DNA from: Pezizomycotina sp. ARF18
Taxonomy: Eukaryota; Ascomycota
Assembly: GCA_002224055.1 (NCBI GenBank)
Contig: AZLU01000321.1
Span: 1 to 35,373 of the forward strand
DNA: 35,373 bases
Direction of reading: 5' to 3'
Shown: in pieces, positions 22,122 through 34,430 of the stretch
Layout: each line of letters starts with the position of its first letter
How positions within the stretch are numbered: the stretch's first letter is position 1
Notes under the pieces: model-generated
What the model saw: only the letters and a program-made list of their open reading frames with translations
Told to the model about the DNA's origin: nothing
Database searches by the model: none
Program-made: the position numbers and the translations under genes

Positions 22122-22444
22122 GCTGCTAATAAAATTGCAGCTGAGCCAAATAAGCCGCGAATCATAAAAAATTCTAAGTTGTATAAGCTCTGGCTCACTC
22201 AGTTTATATAAATTTTTTTATAAAAATAATATCGGAAAATAGCTAATAATCGAATTTAGAATATATTACAAAATTATAGAAGATTATTTGGCGTGTTATA
22301 ATAGCTATTACAGTTACCATAGCTCACCTGCAACTTTTTTTTGGTAAATTTGCGTGAGATATTCTAACTGCTTAAATAGTGCTTGATTTATTGCAGTTTG
22401 GTGTTGGCTTGCCTGCAGTTTGCAAATTTTTAAAATTTCGATTC

Positions 22445-22462
22445 GCAGGTTAACCAAGCACC
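22445..22462 (+). repeat. Subterminal direct repeat of the MITE, right copy
   Basis: GCAGGTTAACCAAGCACC in the same orientation as the left copy. A diverged inverted version (CAATAAATCAAGCACT on the minus strand) lies near 22378-22394. Confidence 0.6.
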
Positions 22463-22516
22463 AAATTTTGCCATTTGCAGCTGCAAACCGCGCAGGCGTG
22501 TCAAGCGGAACATATA

Positions 22517-25500
22517 CATTCCAAAGATCCTTGTCAAGTAAATATATGCTGGTAAAATGAGACGAGAACAACAGGTAAAAGAGACTACTACACTTATGTG
22601 CATTCTTAGTATGTGTTTTCTTTTGGAGACGATAACAGCTTTTGTAAGCACAGCTTGAAGGGCTCATAAAATGTAAACTATAATCTGCTCCAACTCTGTA
22701 CACGCTGCTCGTAATCGAATCATCTACCGACGATGCTTGATGCCTGGTCCTATAATCTTTATCTTCTTGCTTTCTGGGGGATTGAGTTTTATGCGCGATA
22801 CTTATTCATAATCCCGACAGGGGTGCCCAGCCGCGCGCATTTACCGTGTTCACAAAGACTCCTCGGATCGCAACAGCCCCCACTTTGAATCGTCGCAAAC
22901 CAGTGCAGAACAGCAGTCCGCTTCCTTTGTACAGTTCAGCTCGGAAGTGCTAGGGATGCAAGTTTTTCACTTAAATATCGGGTTTGTTTCAGTCCCGAAT
23001 AGTGATCCGGCGGCCATAGGCTGCCATACCCTCTATAAGCACTAGTTGTTTCATTTCAGCTTGAGGCAGCTTTGTGCTCCAGCGGAGCCCACTGTCTATA
23101 TGGTGTTCAGGTTGAAAGGATATATATTATCGAGTGTTTTAGTATTACGCGCGTAGATTAATAGTTAATGCGATTGACATAATATCGAAAACCGTCTAGC
23201 TTCTAGTAGTATTGCTTGATTCTCTGGGTACTATATGACATTCAGATATCTTCCACGCGGATAATAAGAATATAGGTATAAAGCAAATTAGGTTAGGATG
23301 AGTGCGATAGACTCGAGCCGGGCGTAAATTTCACCTTAAACATATTCAGTATTGAGATAAAGCTTTTGACCCGCGCAACACGGAGTATCCGAGTCGAAAT
23401 TCCGATGAGAAAGTTACTGTTCCCGTTAATTTCAATCCCTGGGCAACGGTTCAAGAACATTCAAATAGATACTGTTTTACTACTACTGTAGCGCAATAGA
23501 GACTACGGAATATACATTCCTAAACTTAGTTACTGGCCTCCTTCCATCTCCTGAGCACCCAGTATTGACCGTAAGGAAATACATAAGATCCTGATACGCA
23601 GTACGAGATATTATCAGAGATGTCTCTTCCTTGCGAGGAGTCGTGACTTGTAAGGCCGGTTTTTCAGATGATCTAGTAGCTCCACACATCTCCTTCAAGT
23701 TCTAAGTTTACACAAAGGGATCGCCCTCACGAAGTTGTTCTCAGAAAATTTTTTTACCCTTTTTACCCTTCAAGATTTAGCTAGAGGGATAGCTAGAGGT
23801 ATTTCAAGTTGGGCATCTCATAGACCCATCGCCGCCGAAATTATGGCTTATGAATGACGAAGATGGTAACAGAATACTGGTTTCGTCGCTCCACTTCCGA
23901 GGCTGCTGAAGAGCTTTCCGAATCTACGAGAACGGGGTCGAGAATATGTACACTCGGAATTTAGCCTTGCAAATTCTTTTGAAATCTTTAGTTAGTACCC
24001 ACTAGTGCATCATAAGCCCTACAAGAGTACAGCACATCAAAGGTCGGTCGCGGCGCCGCGCGGGGAGAAATCAATGATATTAAGCAGACCCTAGTGCGCA
24101 GAACGATACCTACTACTATAGCCTTATTGATTATTATTATCTTTATCTATCGTTGTAAACAGGAGAAACATTATCAGGGCGTAACCCTCGTGATAATTTC
24201 GAATTCAGAATGACTAGGAACGGCAATGATACCCCTAGTCCAAAACTTCCCCCCTCCATCCATCTCTTGGTTTACCTCTCATATTCAGAATGCCTACTGG
24301 GAAATTTTAACTATCGCTACACTTGACTTTCTTAACATTTCAGGGTACGCCAATCAATACGAGCATCTGCAAGACGAGGATCATCTGAGTACTCTATGTA
24401 TCTCTAGGACCAAGTCCATAATGTACGCAGTGTTGCAACATTAAGCTCAGTGGTTGTCCTTAGAACAAATATACTTGAGGTAGTCCGAAGTATCTATAGC
24501 ACCATGCACCAACTGTTGGAAGCAGCACGAAAAGGATTTCATTACTATAATCATCCCAAATCGAGAAAATCGACGTTCGAGCTTCACCTTTGCTCTACTT
24601 CGCTTATGAAAAGATATGATTAGTTGCTATCGAGACCGATACGTGGGGGTTCTTTGAGTTCTGCGGTTAGGTTTGAACCTGTCTTACTCAAATGCTATTA
24701 AGACTTTACCCTTGTTCAGCTGCCCCTTCCCCTGTTATTTCACGCTATGCCCCACATATCCAGTTGGTTCGTACGTAATCGCAGCATGCAGACAGGTCTG
24801 TTTCTAGAACAGGATTTTTATTCGTATTGCTCATATCGTTTCTTCATATTCTGCATCGTGCCCTAGTACTATTGTGCCCCGTATCCATTCCGAGGTCCGT
24901 AAGGTAAACGTAGCTAACTTTGTACCACGAGAGCCACGTAGCTGGTCGCGAAGTGATACATATATACATTTAATCATGATCATGAAATTACACATTCATT
25001 TCATCCCTTAACCGTGCAGAAATCGCGCGTAAGGATTTAAATTTGAAAAAAAAATTAGCTGAATCGAAAACCGGGTTCCTCGTAGCTCGCAGTCAACTCG
25101 TTGTTCTTAGGGCCAGATAAAGCAAATCCATAAATCCCATAAGTATAGAGCGTGGGCCCCATGAATGGACTCTTCATTGGCTCAGGATCACATTACGACC
25201 CTTAGCAAAAGTAAACCTATCGATCAACCCCCATCCACGTCTCAGGGGACCCATGTCAGAACTAGCCTGACCGGCTACATGTCTCACTTCTCTCTTGATA
25301 TTGAGTTTTCATTCTAAGGCTAAAGCGTCCGACTCATTCAAACTTGACAGGAAGTATCTGATACTCACAACAATTATTAATATGCAAATGTAAAACAACT
25401 CTCTACACATATCAACAAACTTAGCCTTGTATCGGGAAGACGAACCAAAAAGTATATTTCCTCCCTTCCCGTAGAGTTGATATTCGCGCATGGTAACGAT

Positions 25501-28500
25501 AAGATAATGTAGTTTACTGAAATTCCGAAGACAAAATATCGCCTTGAACGTCCGCAAGCGTGTTTTCACCAAAGTATAATTCCTTTATTGGCTAATATGT
25601 CTCTAATGGCGACAGGTGTTGACTCGCAACGGCTTTCCTGTACAGGATCAATGTTTGTTTACATTGCCATTCACCTGTCACATTGAAGCCTGGATAATTG
25701 TTTTCGATCCTCGACCAAACTGGAATGATTCCCCGAGCTACAATGGCTGGTAGACTCACGCTAAAACTTTGGCGGCGGTGGAGGGCGGAAAGGCGGTAAG
25801 GCAAAGACATCGGTTTCAGAGCACCGAAATGTCTCAAAATCTGTGGAGCGTTAGGAAACCGCACTGCATTGGCGACACGTCGTCTCCATCGAGGCGGAGT
25901 CTAGAAAAATTTTCCGCAGGGAATCGGTCCCAAGAAGAAGAAACGCATTCAACCCTGTTGAATAGAGCAATTTTCTACAGCAAACTCCAATGACTACAGT
26001 CTATGAAACCATTTTATCCTGAGAATAACTGCCGTATTCATATATTTGTGATAATTTACGACTTCCATTAATCGGACTATCGTAATGCCGATGCACAGCG
26101 AAATCAACCGTCAATAACGTCGAGATGAATAGTAATCGGCACTTTATTAAAATGTTCATTACCCCTTAGGATGTTGGCGTTTAAAGTTTCCGGAACGTCC
26201 CCTCGTAGATACTTCGCGGGGAGGTCCGATGGTGTTTAAGGTTGCTCAGAACAGCAATATTAAGCGTATTTACGCCGAGGCATCTTACAAGCCAAAGACC
26301 ATGGCCACCACATCTCCCTATGACCCGCAGAATAGAAGGCGCGATTGAAGCTATAGTCCAGTTAAATTAGTCTTATAAGGCGTTAATGCTTGTAATTCGT
26401 TGGGTAAGTCTGCATTCAAGATCACTAAAGGTCACGATCTACGAGAGAAAATCTGCATTGTTTACTGAAGTTTTCAAGCGTGTTTACACTCTAATGTCTC
26501 GGTGCCTCCAGCCATGAACTTCCGATACTCGTTCACGGATAAAATTCCGCCCGCGACTTCGCGTTCAGTTCCTGACTATGGAAGAATAACGGCATCAGGA
26601 ATATCACTACTACATGCAGTATACGACGTAGAAATCCCCATTGTTGCTGCTCTGAGGGCCTCCGGAAACATGCCGGATGAATTCACAAACTCGGTACTTA
26701 CGGACAAGTTACTCTACTAGCGCCAAAGTTAGATATACTAGAAGCTTATTCGAAACAGAACCCACGCCAGCAGTTAAGCAGCTGAGCGTATTGCCCGTGA
26801 GCTTAAGCCGTATACCCCATGCGGAGCATCTATCTAGCGACGTGGGGTTCAAGCAATGAAGAAAAGTGGGGAAGCTTTAAAGATCTGCCCCTTCAATCTT
26901 GTTTCTCAGAACTACCGGTCACGGACTGAGCTATCGGCCGCGCCCGGGACCTATCCTGCTGGTCGGTATACATCTTCCGAAGGCTTCGGATCAACGTCGG
27001 AAAGCGTTGGATGAACTTGTTTTGATTACGCAGGCCTGGTTCATCTCCATGCGTGAACTTTGCTAGAAAAATCTTAAATTTCTTTTTTTGGAATTCGTTG
27101 ATCCACCTTGCATGAATATGGCTTAGGAGCGCTAGATAGCTCCGAATAGATGACATTAGTTTCCCGAATGTATGTAACAGCTTGAGCTAGCTGTTATCTT
27201 CTATTAAGCTATGTATCCTTCACTCAGAGCGCTGTATTTAGCTTGCGCCTTTCTTCCGGGAATCACTCGTAAGACGGTAGATTAAATCCGAGAAAGCTTT
27301 TATTATATTTGAGCGTCAGTAATAAACCTTTAGAAGAAAATCGGAAGAATAAATCCATGAGAATAGAATTTTCGTAGTTATAAGATTGAGTTGAGTAGAT
27401 TTGCGGGAAAATGCGGAGTGTCTGGACATCATTACATACTACAGTTGATCGCAAAGGCTTATTAGGCTTCTTATTATCGTTTACATGTACTTTAAAGGAA
27501 CCACTGAGAAGTTATTATACGTAGGAGAATATTGGAGAACTTGTAAATGATTATTATATAAGATTCTTAACGTTAGAGGGCAGATTACGGCTCCATCTTC
27601 AACTTGCATAGCTGCAGGAAAGACTCGTAACATCCTTAGGATACTCGGGGTATAATAGAACGAAAAAGCAAAAGGCTGTATCTAGTAATAACCTGTTTCT
27701 TTTTACCAGAAGACGCTAAGGGATAGAGGAGTTCCAGGCCGCAGCGCTCGATATTGGACGTGCAGAGTATCATTAACGCAGATCGCCACAGATTTAAGTC
27801 TTGATTTATTATTAAAACCTGCATGAAGCACAATGAAAATCGTGTTGCGGATAACATACAATCTAGTCAGTCGTTTCTAAGGATGAAGATGTATCTTATG
27901 ATTCTTATCCGCTAGTGTTTATTCTCGAGCAAGGCTTCACAAGGACGATATTGGAGCTACCGATTGCGACGTCGTCGTTCTTTCAGAGTTACATCCGTAA
28001 CTTTTGCGCGGGGGTGCAAAGAACACCGCTCATCCACTCCAGGAGGTTTGCTGCACGATGACCGCTAGGCAGCCACTTTTCCCACGCTTTTCTCCAAACA
28101 CCATCGAAACCCAGGAACAGGAGAAAAGATAGCGTCAGAAAAGGGGCCTGGCGCTAAGCAGGCTAGAGGATTTTCTGTCAGATCCAGCTTTGGGACCTCC
28201 GAGACACCAAATGGAGTAAGCCACCTCTGGGCCTTATATTTTGGCTCCACCCCTTCTTTGTTTCGCTTTGGCTTCGAGAAAAGTGATCGTATCTTCGAAA
28301 GTGTCTTCTAAGGTGTTCCTCGTTCCATTTCTATACCGCCGCGTGATAGCCATCCTGCATACAGATGTCATTTACGGCAGTTGGAAGACGTTTTTTTGCT
28401 ACCCCTCTGGCTGCAGAAAACCCCGAATTTCCTTGAATCAGTTGTACATACGGCAGACCACAGACATCCACCACAGGCGGAACACGAGCCAATCATTGCC

Positions 28501-30002
28501 GCAAAAGAGCGAAAACCTTGGTAGAGTTGGATAATTCAATCAGAATGTTCTGATAATTTGTGTTCGTTTTTTAAAATATCCTAGATCCTAATGGGAAATA
28601 CTCCCAGCGCCGTGAGCATTGCGAAATTTCGGGGACCTCGTTTGTTCAAACCACTCTGGTCATCGACCTGAACACATGGCAGCCAAAAACATGGAACTTA
28701 TCGAAACAAAGATGCACACGTAGCTAATTTTGACGAATAATAAATAGAATGTATTGTTAATCTCGTGTGAATTTGATTAGCGGAACGCGAAAGGAGATTT
28801 AGAGCTTAAAAAAAAGTAAAATGTGTATACATTACGGACTGTCTCATGTGCCTGCGTCAAGAAGAATGTTCCAGGAGCCACATTATAGCGCGGTGGCCTT
28901 TCGCCCACGGCAAAATCGGTGGCGATCAGGTACTCACTCTGCGCAATATTTACTCCCACTGACCCCACACGTAAGTAGTAGAGGTATATTCTTAGAAAAG
29001 CCTACTCCGTAGCCTCTTAGGATGTCCCTTAGGAGTTAAGCTGTCACGAACCTGGCGCCTTTTCTTCGTGTTCCAATTCCACGTGGGGAATTATACATCT
29101 CGACTTCCCTTCCTAGTCGCGGCCATGATCTTCATATTTTCAAGAAAGGCTCATTTAGCCAATAATCCACCACGGATCTTGATTTCCACCACCAAACCAC
29201 TAACTAGCATTGTAGATACTGCTATCAGCCTTTTGTGATACAATAGATATAGAGCTTATAGTGAGATGATATACGAGCTAAATTAGCATGCTATATGGCA
29301 AATGAGGGCCTCTCAAGATTATTGCTTTGCTAAATGGTATTCCCCTTTTCCCCTGCATCAAGAATCCTCCGCTGACTGTCTTGCCCGATCCCTAAATGCC
29401 ACGGAAAAAAATAAAAACAAGTATAAAAAAGGAACCAACTTTCTTAGGATTGAGAACATGCTCGCCGGATCGTTCGCTGTGCCTAACCGAAAGGAGGTTC
29501 CGCAGCACTTGCATATCATTACTCTTGCCTTTTTTCTCAATTCAGAAAAACGAAACCCCCCAGCTACTGTATGATCCAGAGCTCAACCTTGGCACCCTTC
29601 AATTAATATATAATTTGAAGTCTCCACTTTTCAAGTCATTACCAGGAACTCGGTAGTCTTATACCGGGCCTGTCTCGGCAGTCGATGTTCTTGAAGTCTT
29701 GTAACTATCACGAATAACTGCGTCAAGGAAACTGAGATGAACGACTTTATGCGTACTACAATACGAAATATTAGATAGTGCCGACATTCTAGCACCTCGG
29801 AGAACCCCAAATATTCTCGCTATTTGAGTTCATCTAGCCTCTAGATACCAAGAGAATCAAGATGGCTATACAAGGTAGCCAACTTATAGTAACACCCTCC
29901 TAAATCTATCAGTGCTCCGAATCAAAAACTTAAATCACGAAGAGGTGCATTATTTAACATATAATCCCCATGATTTTGTCTATATAGACATTCGAGTGGT
30001 GT
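22517..30002. other. 7.5-kb gene-poor stretch
   Basis: No frame longer than about 97 codons, and none of the short ones shows a domain, signal peptide plus body, or plausible spliced continuation. Composition is AT-leaning and mixed. TTTTACCCTTTTTACCCTT at about 23756-23774 is a short tandem repeat, and GCGGCGCCGCGC at about 24049-24060 is a small palindromic GC island. Frames at 26502-26720 (plus) and 26893-27156 (minus) were inspected and not recognised. It may consist of decayed transposons that cannot be identified by eye. Confidence 0.5.
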
Positions 30003-31233
30003 ATGGTCGGGACGACACTAGTTTCGTTTGCCTTCGTCTTTATGTCCGCATCCCAGCCGCATAACGCGGCGACCCTCGACGAGCACCGCCAGCACATTAT
30101 CTAAGCCATCCCTACCTGGGACATCCGGGAAAGCAAGTGACGTGGAGATAGGCAGGATAATACCCCGCCGTCCGAACCAAAGTCTAGATGGACCTGCCCA
30201 TGGCCCATCAGCGATATTTTCGTAATATTCGCCTGGCTGAGTTTTGTGGTCAGGCTGCGATGGACACGGTTCTCAACGCGGATGGTTTCTTCGAGTCAGG
30301 GATTGACGTTTGAACCCGTAGAATCCGATTATAAAGCCGAGAGGGCGCTGAAGATATATTTCGCCGAGAACGTCACGTATTTAAACTGCATGTTCGCTGT
30401 TAAAGCGGCCATGCTCTGTTTGTATCACGAATTCTTCCCGAAGGAGATGAAGAAGATAAGGATATGCCTTTGGGTCACGGATGTGGCAGTGGGAGTAAGT
30501 TTCCTAGCGGGATGCTTGACGACGTTGCTGTATTGTCTACCGCTGCAGAGAAATTGGTAAGTTACATTAGCTTTTTAGTAAACAAGTGCTCTTCCAAAGA
30601 CTAACGTTTCACAATCAGGACGCGTAATCCGATGCAATTTTGCTCGTCGCTCAACTTCACGTCGTAATTGTCATTGCGATCGGCTCTCACGTCTTAACAG
30701 ACATTATGAGTATGCTACCCTTAACCCTCTTTTTGATACCTATTTGCTATCTGTAAAATGAAAACTTATTAACAGAGGTTAGTTACGCTCTCCCTATCGC
30801 TGTCGTCCGCACGCTACGACACCGCCTTCCTCGCTGGCAACGAGCCGGTATCTTTATGACCTTCGGCGCCGGCTTTTCTGCGTATTTTTCGCCGTCGGTT
30901 TGCTCGCCTGCACATACGTTTCCGCCTCGTTCGCAACTTACTATACATTCTGCGTTTTGAGCAAATGTGGGCCATCGTCGTCGCGTGCCTCCCCTCGTTA
31001 AGTTCTTGGTCGCCTCAAGTCGGTGGAGATGGATTAGACGGATGAGAGACGAGATGGAGTGCGGCCAGGGATATCGCGCGACACACATGGATCTACTGCG
31101 CGACGGTGCCGAACGCCAGCGGGGAGGAAGTGTGTATTCGAAACGAACTGTTGCGACTGTTCAGTTAACGGGGCATGTAGAGCCGGCAGAACTGGAGGCT
31201 GTCATTGTTAAGGATAGCGGAGCGGATGTCTAG
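30003..31233 (+). CDS. PTH11/SAT4-type rhodopsin-like membrane protein (copy 2)
   Basis: Same family as the minus-strand gene at 19976-21428 but clearly diverged. A possible start at 30003 reads MVGTTLVSFAFV with LRLYVRI one frame over. The next clear pieces are FVIFAWLSFVVRLRW (about 30219-30265), LKIYFAENVTYLNCMFAVKA then AMLCLYHEFFP (about 30350-30440, the helix-3 'K.S.L..YHR.F' region), and VTDVAVGVSFLAGCLTTLLY ending CLPLQRNW. Intron 30557-30618 (GTAAGT, ACTAAC branch, TCAG) leads to RNPMQFCSSLNFTS and, after a one-base slip, VIVIAIGSHVLTDIM. Intron 30710-30775 (GTATGC..ACAG) leads to VSYALPIAVVRTLR, QRAGIFMTFGAGF, a slip to AVGLLACTYVSASFATYYTF, and then MWAIVVACLPSL (last helix). The basic tail, including ASSRWRWIRRMRDEME, ends with a stop at 31231-31233. 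Residues 30040-30215 are badly broken, so the N-terminus is uncertain. The ligand is unknown. Confidence 0.7.
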
Positions 31234-32579
31234 CTTAGTGAAGAGCGGATTGAGGCCGGTCCGTCGGTACTAATCTCCGGCGGGCAGATTCTAGACGATA
31301 TTCTACCAGGACGAAGGACATCACCGGCTCTAGTCCTCCAAAGTTGTGCTTGTTTGATCTAAGATTCAAAACGACACCTTTCAAGTTCGCGGTTCGCTTT
31401 CATTGTATAATACTTTTGGCTCCGTTTATTGTTATGGCTCTTAGCGAATAGCAAGTTCATTTTCCTCTGTTACAAAAGCATGATGTTCTGTGTCTAAAAT
31501 GATGACCCATTTCCACGAGGACTAGCTGTTAGGCTATAGCCAATGCAAGATATGATTTGTAGAAAGCAAATCATCACGATCAAAATCCTGCACGCAGAGA
31601 CATCTGTCATAACACAACTGCTGAGTTGTAATCTAATTGGATTATCAAGTCGGCGACCAATTAGACCTGATCAGGTGTCAAATCCTTTACAAGGTATTGG
31701 CAAGGCACCTGGACACGAATTAACGATCGCTGTGCGTTGAAGATCCAAAATGAGCGTATGGCTGGTGCTGTTGTCTTGGCTTAGAGTAGGAGCAGGAGCA
31801 GGAGTAGGAGCAGTACTGATATATCCGATTGAAACCACCGTCCTGCATGCGCATTCTAGCGGTAATCACGGCAATTTCCATCTCGTGGCTTCGCTTCCGC
31901 ACTGAACTTGAAGCCGGGCTTCACATTGCTCCACAACGCGACTCTTACATCTCCCACACTCCTGCATTTCTGTGAACCCCCAAATAATCATACATCAGCC
32001 GCCGCGAGAATAAGTGCAGATGTGTCACGGTGACCTCCTTAATAACGTAATGTGGCTACGAAAAACCGAGAACGGCGAATAGCTTACAAAGATAGGAGAA
32101 GAGCAACAAATCGATGGTAAGCTCCTGCGATTGTAATTCAGCGAGTCAAGACGGGTAGCCGTGCCTGGGGAATGTCTCCGTCGTTTATTTCACCCCGAGT
32201 GATTCTCTCCGAGTGAATCTGGAGCGTGTTGGCACCCTTGGCTTTAAGCCGCGTTGAGAGAACGGCCGGCCGGGAAATCATTCCGCGTTCGGTGAATTGT
32301 GCTTCCTCGAGAACGCCTAGTTCACCGTTCCAGTTATCCTTTACCCTTACACCCTGAAACCTTCAAGCTAATGAATGATCTGGGAAATTGATGAGGACCG
32401 TAACTCCGACACAAAATAGATTTCATGGCTTCAGAAAGCTGGAATATTTCGTAACTGTGTAACATCTTGAGCCATTTCCACACCACGGGTAATTTTTCTA
32501 AGTCATGTCCACGAATGCGTGATATTTTTGAGATTGATCGTCTCATATTATGCATGAGTATCTTAGACTTTAACGTTCA
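31234..32579. other. Intergenic between receptor copy 2 and the ankyrin gene
   Basis: No coding feature recognised apart from a hexamer microsatellite. It lies between two convergent genes and probably holds both 3' UTRs. Confidence 0.45.
31784..31813 (+). repeat. Hexamer microsatellite (GAGTAG/GAGCAG)5
   Basis: Five tandem 6-base units differing only at a T/C position (GAGTAG GAGCAG GAGCAG GAGTAG GAGCAG), not inside a recognised gene. Confidence 0.85.
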
Positions 32580-33360
32580 TCAACCGAATTTCCTCTGCAT
32601 CCAACTTCCCGAGCCCTGTTGTTGTGCCTGTTTGAGTATCGCTTTCATCTCCGCCTTGGTAGTTTTATCGCTAATAAGCTTTACCAGTCTAGAAGGATTA
32701 TCCCCATAGATGTTCTTCTCATAAGGCGACGCCCCCTTTCGAAAGCAACAGGCGGCGGTAGAGACGCGCCCGCCTGGGCCGCAAAATGCAGTGGGCTGTT
32801 CGATTTATTAGTTGCCCAAGCGTGTTTTTGAACATCCGTACCGCCGCGTTCTGGATATCCGCACCCCTCGCAAGAGCATCTCTACGACCTCGGTAGCCTT
32901 TCCAGGCTGCAACGTGAAGCGCTGTCATCATTTTGCAGTCGTAGATGTCATGGTCACAACCAAAGCTGTATAAGCATCTTCGCAATCTCTGGAGTACCGT
33001 ATCTAACGCCTGGTGAAGCGGCGTGGTCAGACGGTCGCAAGTCTCGGGCCTGAGCAAATCTCCAGCGGCTTATGCCGATTTCATCCCGTTTATATGGGCT
33101 CCATTCTCCAAGAAGATCCCCGCAATTCGCATCTGTCCGAACCGACAGGCAATACTCAATGCCTCGTACGGTAGTCATCTGACAGCGGGCGCCTTTCTCT
33201 CTGGTGTCGAGGATCGGGGAAATTTAAGTCGGCACCGTGCGGAATCAGATGCAAGACGCACTTTCGCTGCCGTGTTTGATAGCATAGTAGAACGCGGTAA
33301 CCAGGACAAGTTTCGGAGCTCCGAGGCTGCTTGGGTAATTTGAAGATGCCGTCCATTTAG
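32580..33360 (-). CDS. Ankyrin-repeat protein, C-terminal repeat block, frameshifted
   Basis: At least four ankyrin repeats can be followed by switching frames: TAFYYAIKHGSES then VLHLIPHGADLNFPDP (about 33320-33210), ALSIACRFGQMRIAGIFLEN plus GAHINGMKSA (about 33170-33070), TTPLHQALDTV with EIAKMLIQ (about 33030-32965), and TALHVAAWKGYRG with a following L.RGADIQNAAVR (about 32935-32840). A weaker repeat lies at about 32815-32740. The C-terminus reads EKNIYGDNPSRLVKLISDKT and TKAEMKAILKQAQQQGSG, ending FG and a stop at 32582-32580. Ankyrin repeats are protein-protein interaction scaffolds. Small indels break the frame near 33290, 33205, 33040, 32990, 32890 and 32770. The upstream TPR-like region (33640-34430) may belong to the same gene. 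Confidence 0.65.
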
Positions 33361-33639
33361 AGAGAAAATGTTATCCCTGTCGACGTTCCAATAGCCAATG
33401 TTAGTAAAGTCTAGGCTTCAGAGCGTATAAGAGATGGCACCTTTGTAGTAATATTTCGATCAGAGAATCATCCTGTCTCATGAGCTATCCTCAAATGCGT
33501 TCATAAAATCTTTGCCATAGTCCGGCCTTCCTCTCCATAGATTCGTACAGGAGACTGATAATTGTCAAAATTGTGCTCATATCGCAAATGAAGCGCTTTA
33601 GTATCTGTACACGCTCGGCCACGAATCCCTCGCGATTTC

Positions 33640-34430
33640 CTGAGCCATCGCGGTTTCTGAGACATAACCGTCTACTACTCTAGACTTATAAAACTGCACT
33701 TCGAGCGGTTCTCCAGTGCTTGCGCGGTACGACCATTAACTCCATGCATTGTATTGAACGCTATCGCCGGATCCCCAGGTCGTATACCATTGAATCTCCT
33801 AGTCCTCCTACAGAATTCCCTCCTTGGACAAGTCGCCCACTGCATTATCCTTCCCTTCTCAAGTATTCTCAATGCTTCTATACAAGCTGTCCTCGGCCGC
33901 TGGATAGTCTCCAGTCTGCAGCAGCGCCTCCGCCTCATATGCTTCATGTGACGATAGGTCTTATCATTAGTTGGGTCGCGCCAGATTGAGGCTTTCCAGC
34001 TGTTGATCAGCAACAGCGAATCCTGCCACCGCCCCCATCATCTGCAAGGCATGCACCTGCGAAACGCCCAGTAAGGGGCTTCAACAGTCGAGAGCGTATG
34101 ATTCTCTAGAATGTCATTGATGCTCTTTTCAGCGGCGAGATAATCGCGCTCGCTATGTGCGTCTTTGCTTCCTCCTTTGTGCGACAAGAAGGTCCAGTTC
34201 GAACGTTTGCAAGTTCTGGGACGGCTTTCGCTCTGCTAAGGCTTCTTCGTTTGTGAAGCTTGCTGTTCTGTGCAGTGTTTTCGAGGAGATTTGAAGCCCG
34301 CAGCGGCGGTTTGTTGTGTTTCTGTGCTCGCGATCGCAGCGGTTTCGGCGGTCGTGGTTCTCCATTCCTTAGCGGCGGACTCGATGCCAGAGATTGTTTG
34401 TACACTTTGAATGGTCTCATAGGCTGGCGG
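33640..34430 (-). pseudogene. Probable N-terminal helical/TPR-like part of the ankyrin gene, heavily broken
   Basis: Minus-strand pieces look like an alpha-solenoid: ETIQSVQTISGIESAAKEWR and TTTAETAAIASTETQQTAAA (about 34420-34310, coiled and Thr/Ala-rich), DYLAAEKSINDILENHTLS (about 34150-34090), LGVSQVHALQMMGAVAGFAV with ADQQLESLNLA (about 34070-33980), and YEAEALLQTGDYPAAEDSLY (about 33935-33880), which has the spacing of a tetratricopeptide repeat. Several in-frame stops and indels lie between them. TPR-like helices followed by ankyrin repeats occur in fungal scaffold or NLR-like proteins, but no NACHT or NB-ARC motif is visible, so an NLR call is not supported. The start codon is unknown. 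Confidence 0.35.

Larger units (their letters stand above)
22034..22514. mobile_element. MITE-like non-autonomous DNA transposon with about 45-bp inverted repeats
   Basis: Left terminus (22034-22078) starts TATGTTCCACTTGACACACC and ends GCTGCAAACGG. The reverse complement of the right terminus (22471-22514) starts TATGTTCCGCTTGACACGCC and ends GCTGCAAATGG. The arms match at roughly 39 of 45 positions, with one gap, and four of the differences are A/G or C/T transitions. TA stands directly outside both ends (22032-22033 and 22515-22516), a target duplication typical of Tc1/mariner/pogo-type elements. The identity TATATGTTCC extends over that TA, so the exact end could shift by two bases. The 390-bp interior is AT-rich without a transposase. 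Subterminal GCAGGTGAATCAAGCACC (22104-22121) recurs as GCAGGTTAACCAAGCACC (22445-22462), with a related inverted copy near 22378-22394. The minus-strand ORF across it is incidental. Confidence 0.85.

Noticed and set aside
22314-22703. 129-codon minus-strand ORF
   Set aside because: It overlaps the right half and inverted repeat of the MITE, is not protein-like, and resembles no transposase.
31784-31813. The hexamer repeat as a coding Ser/Cys/Tyr repeat on the minus strand
   Set aside because: The surrounding 60-codon frame has no other coding signal; it is treated as a plain microsatellite.
33640-34430. NLR (NACHT/NB-ARC) gene
   Set aside because: No P-loop GxxGxGKS/T, Walker B or known effector domain could be found upstream of the ankyrin repeats.
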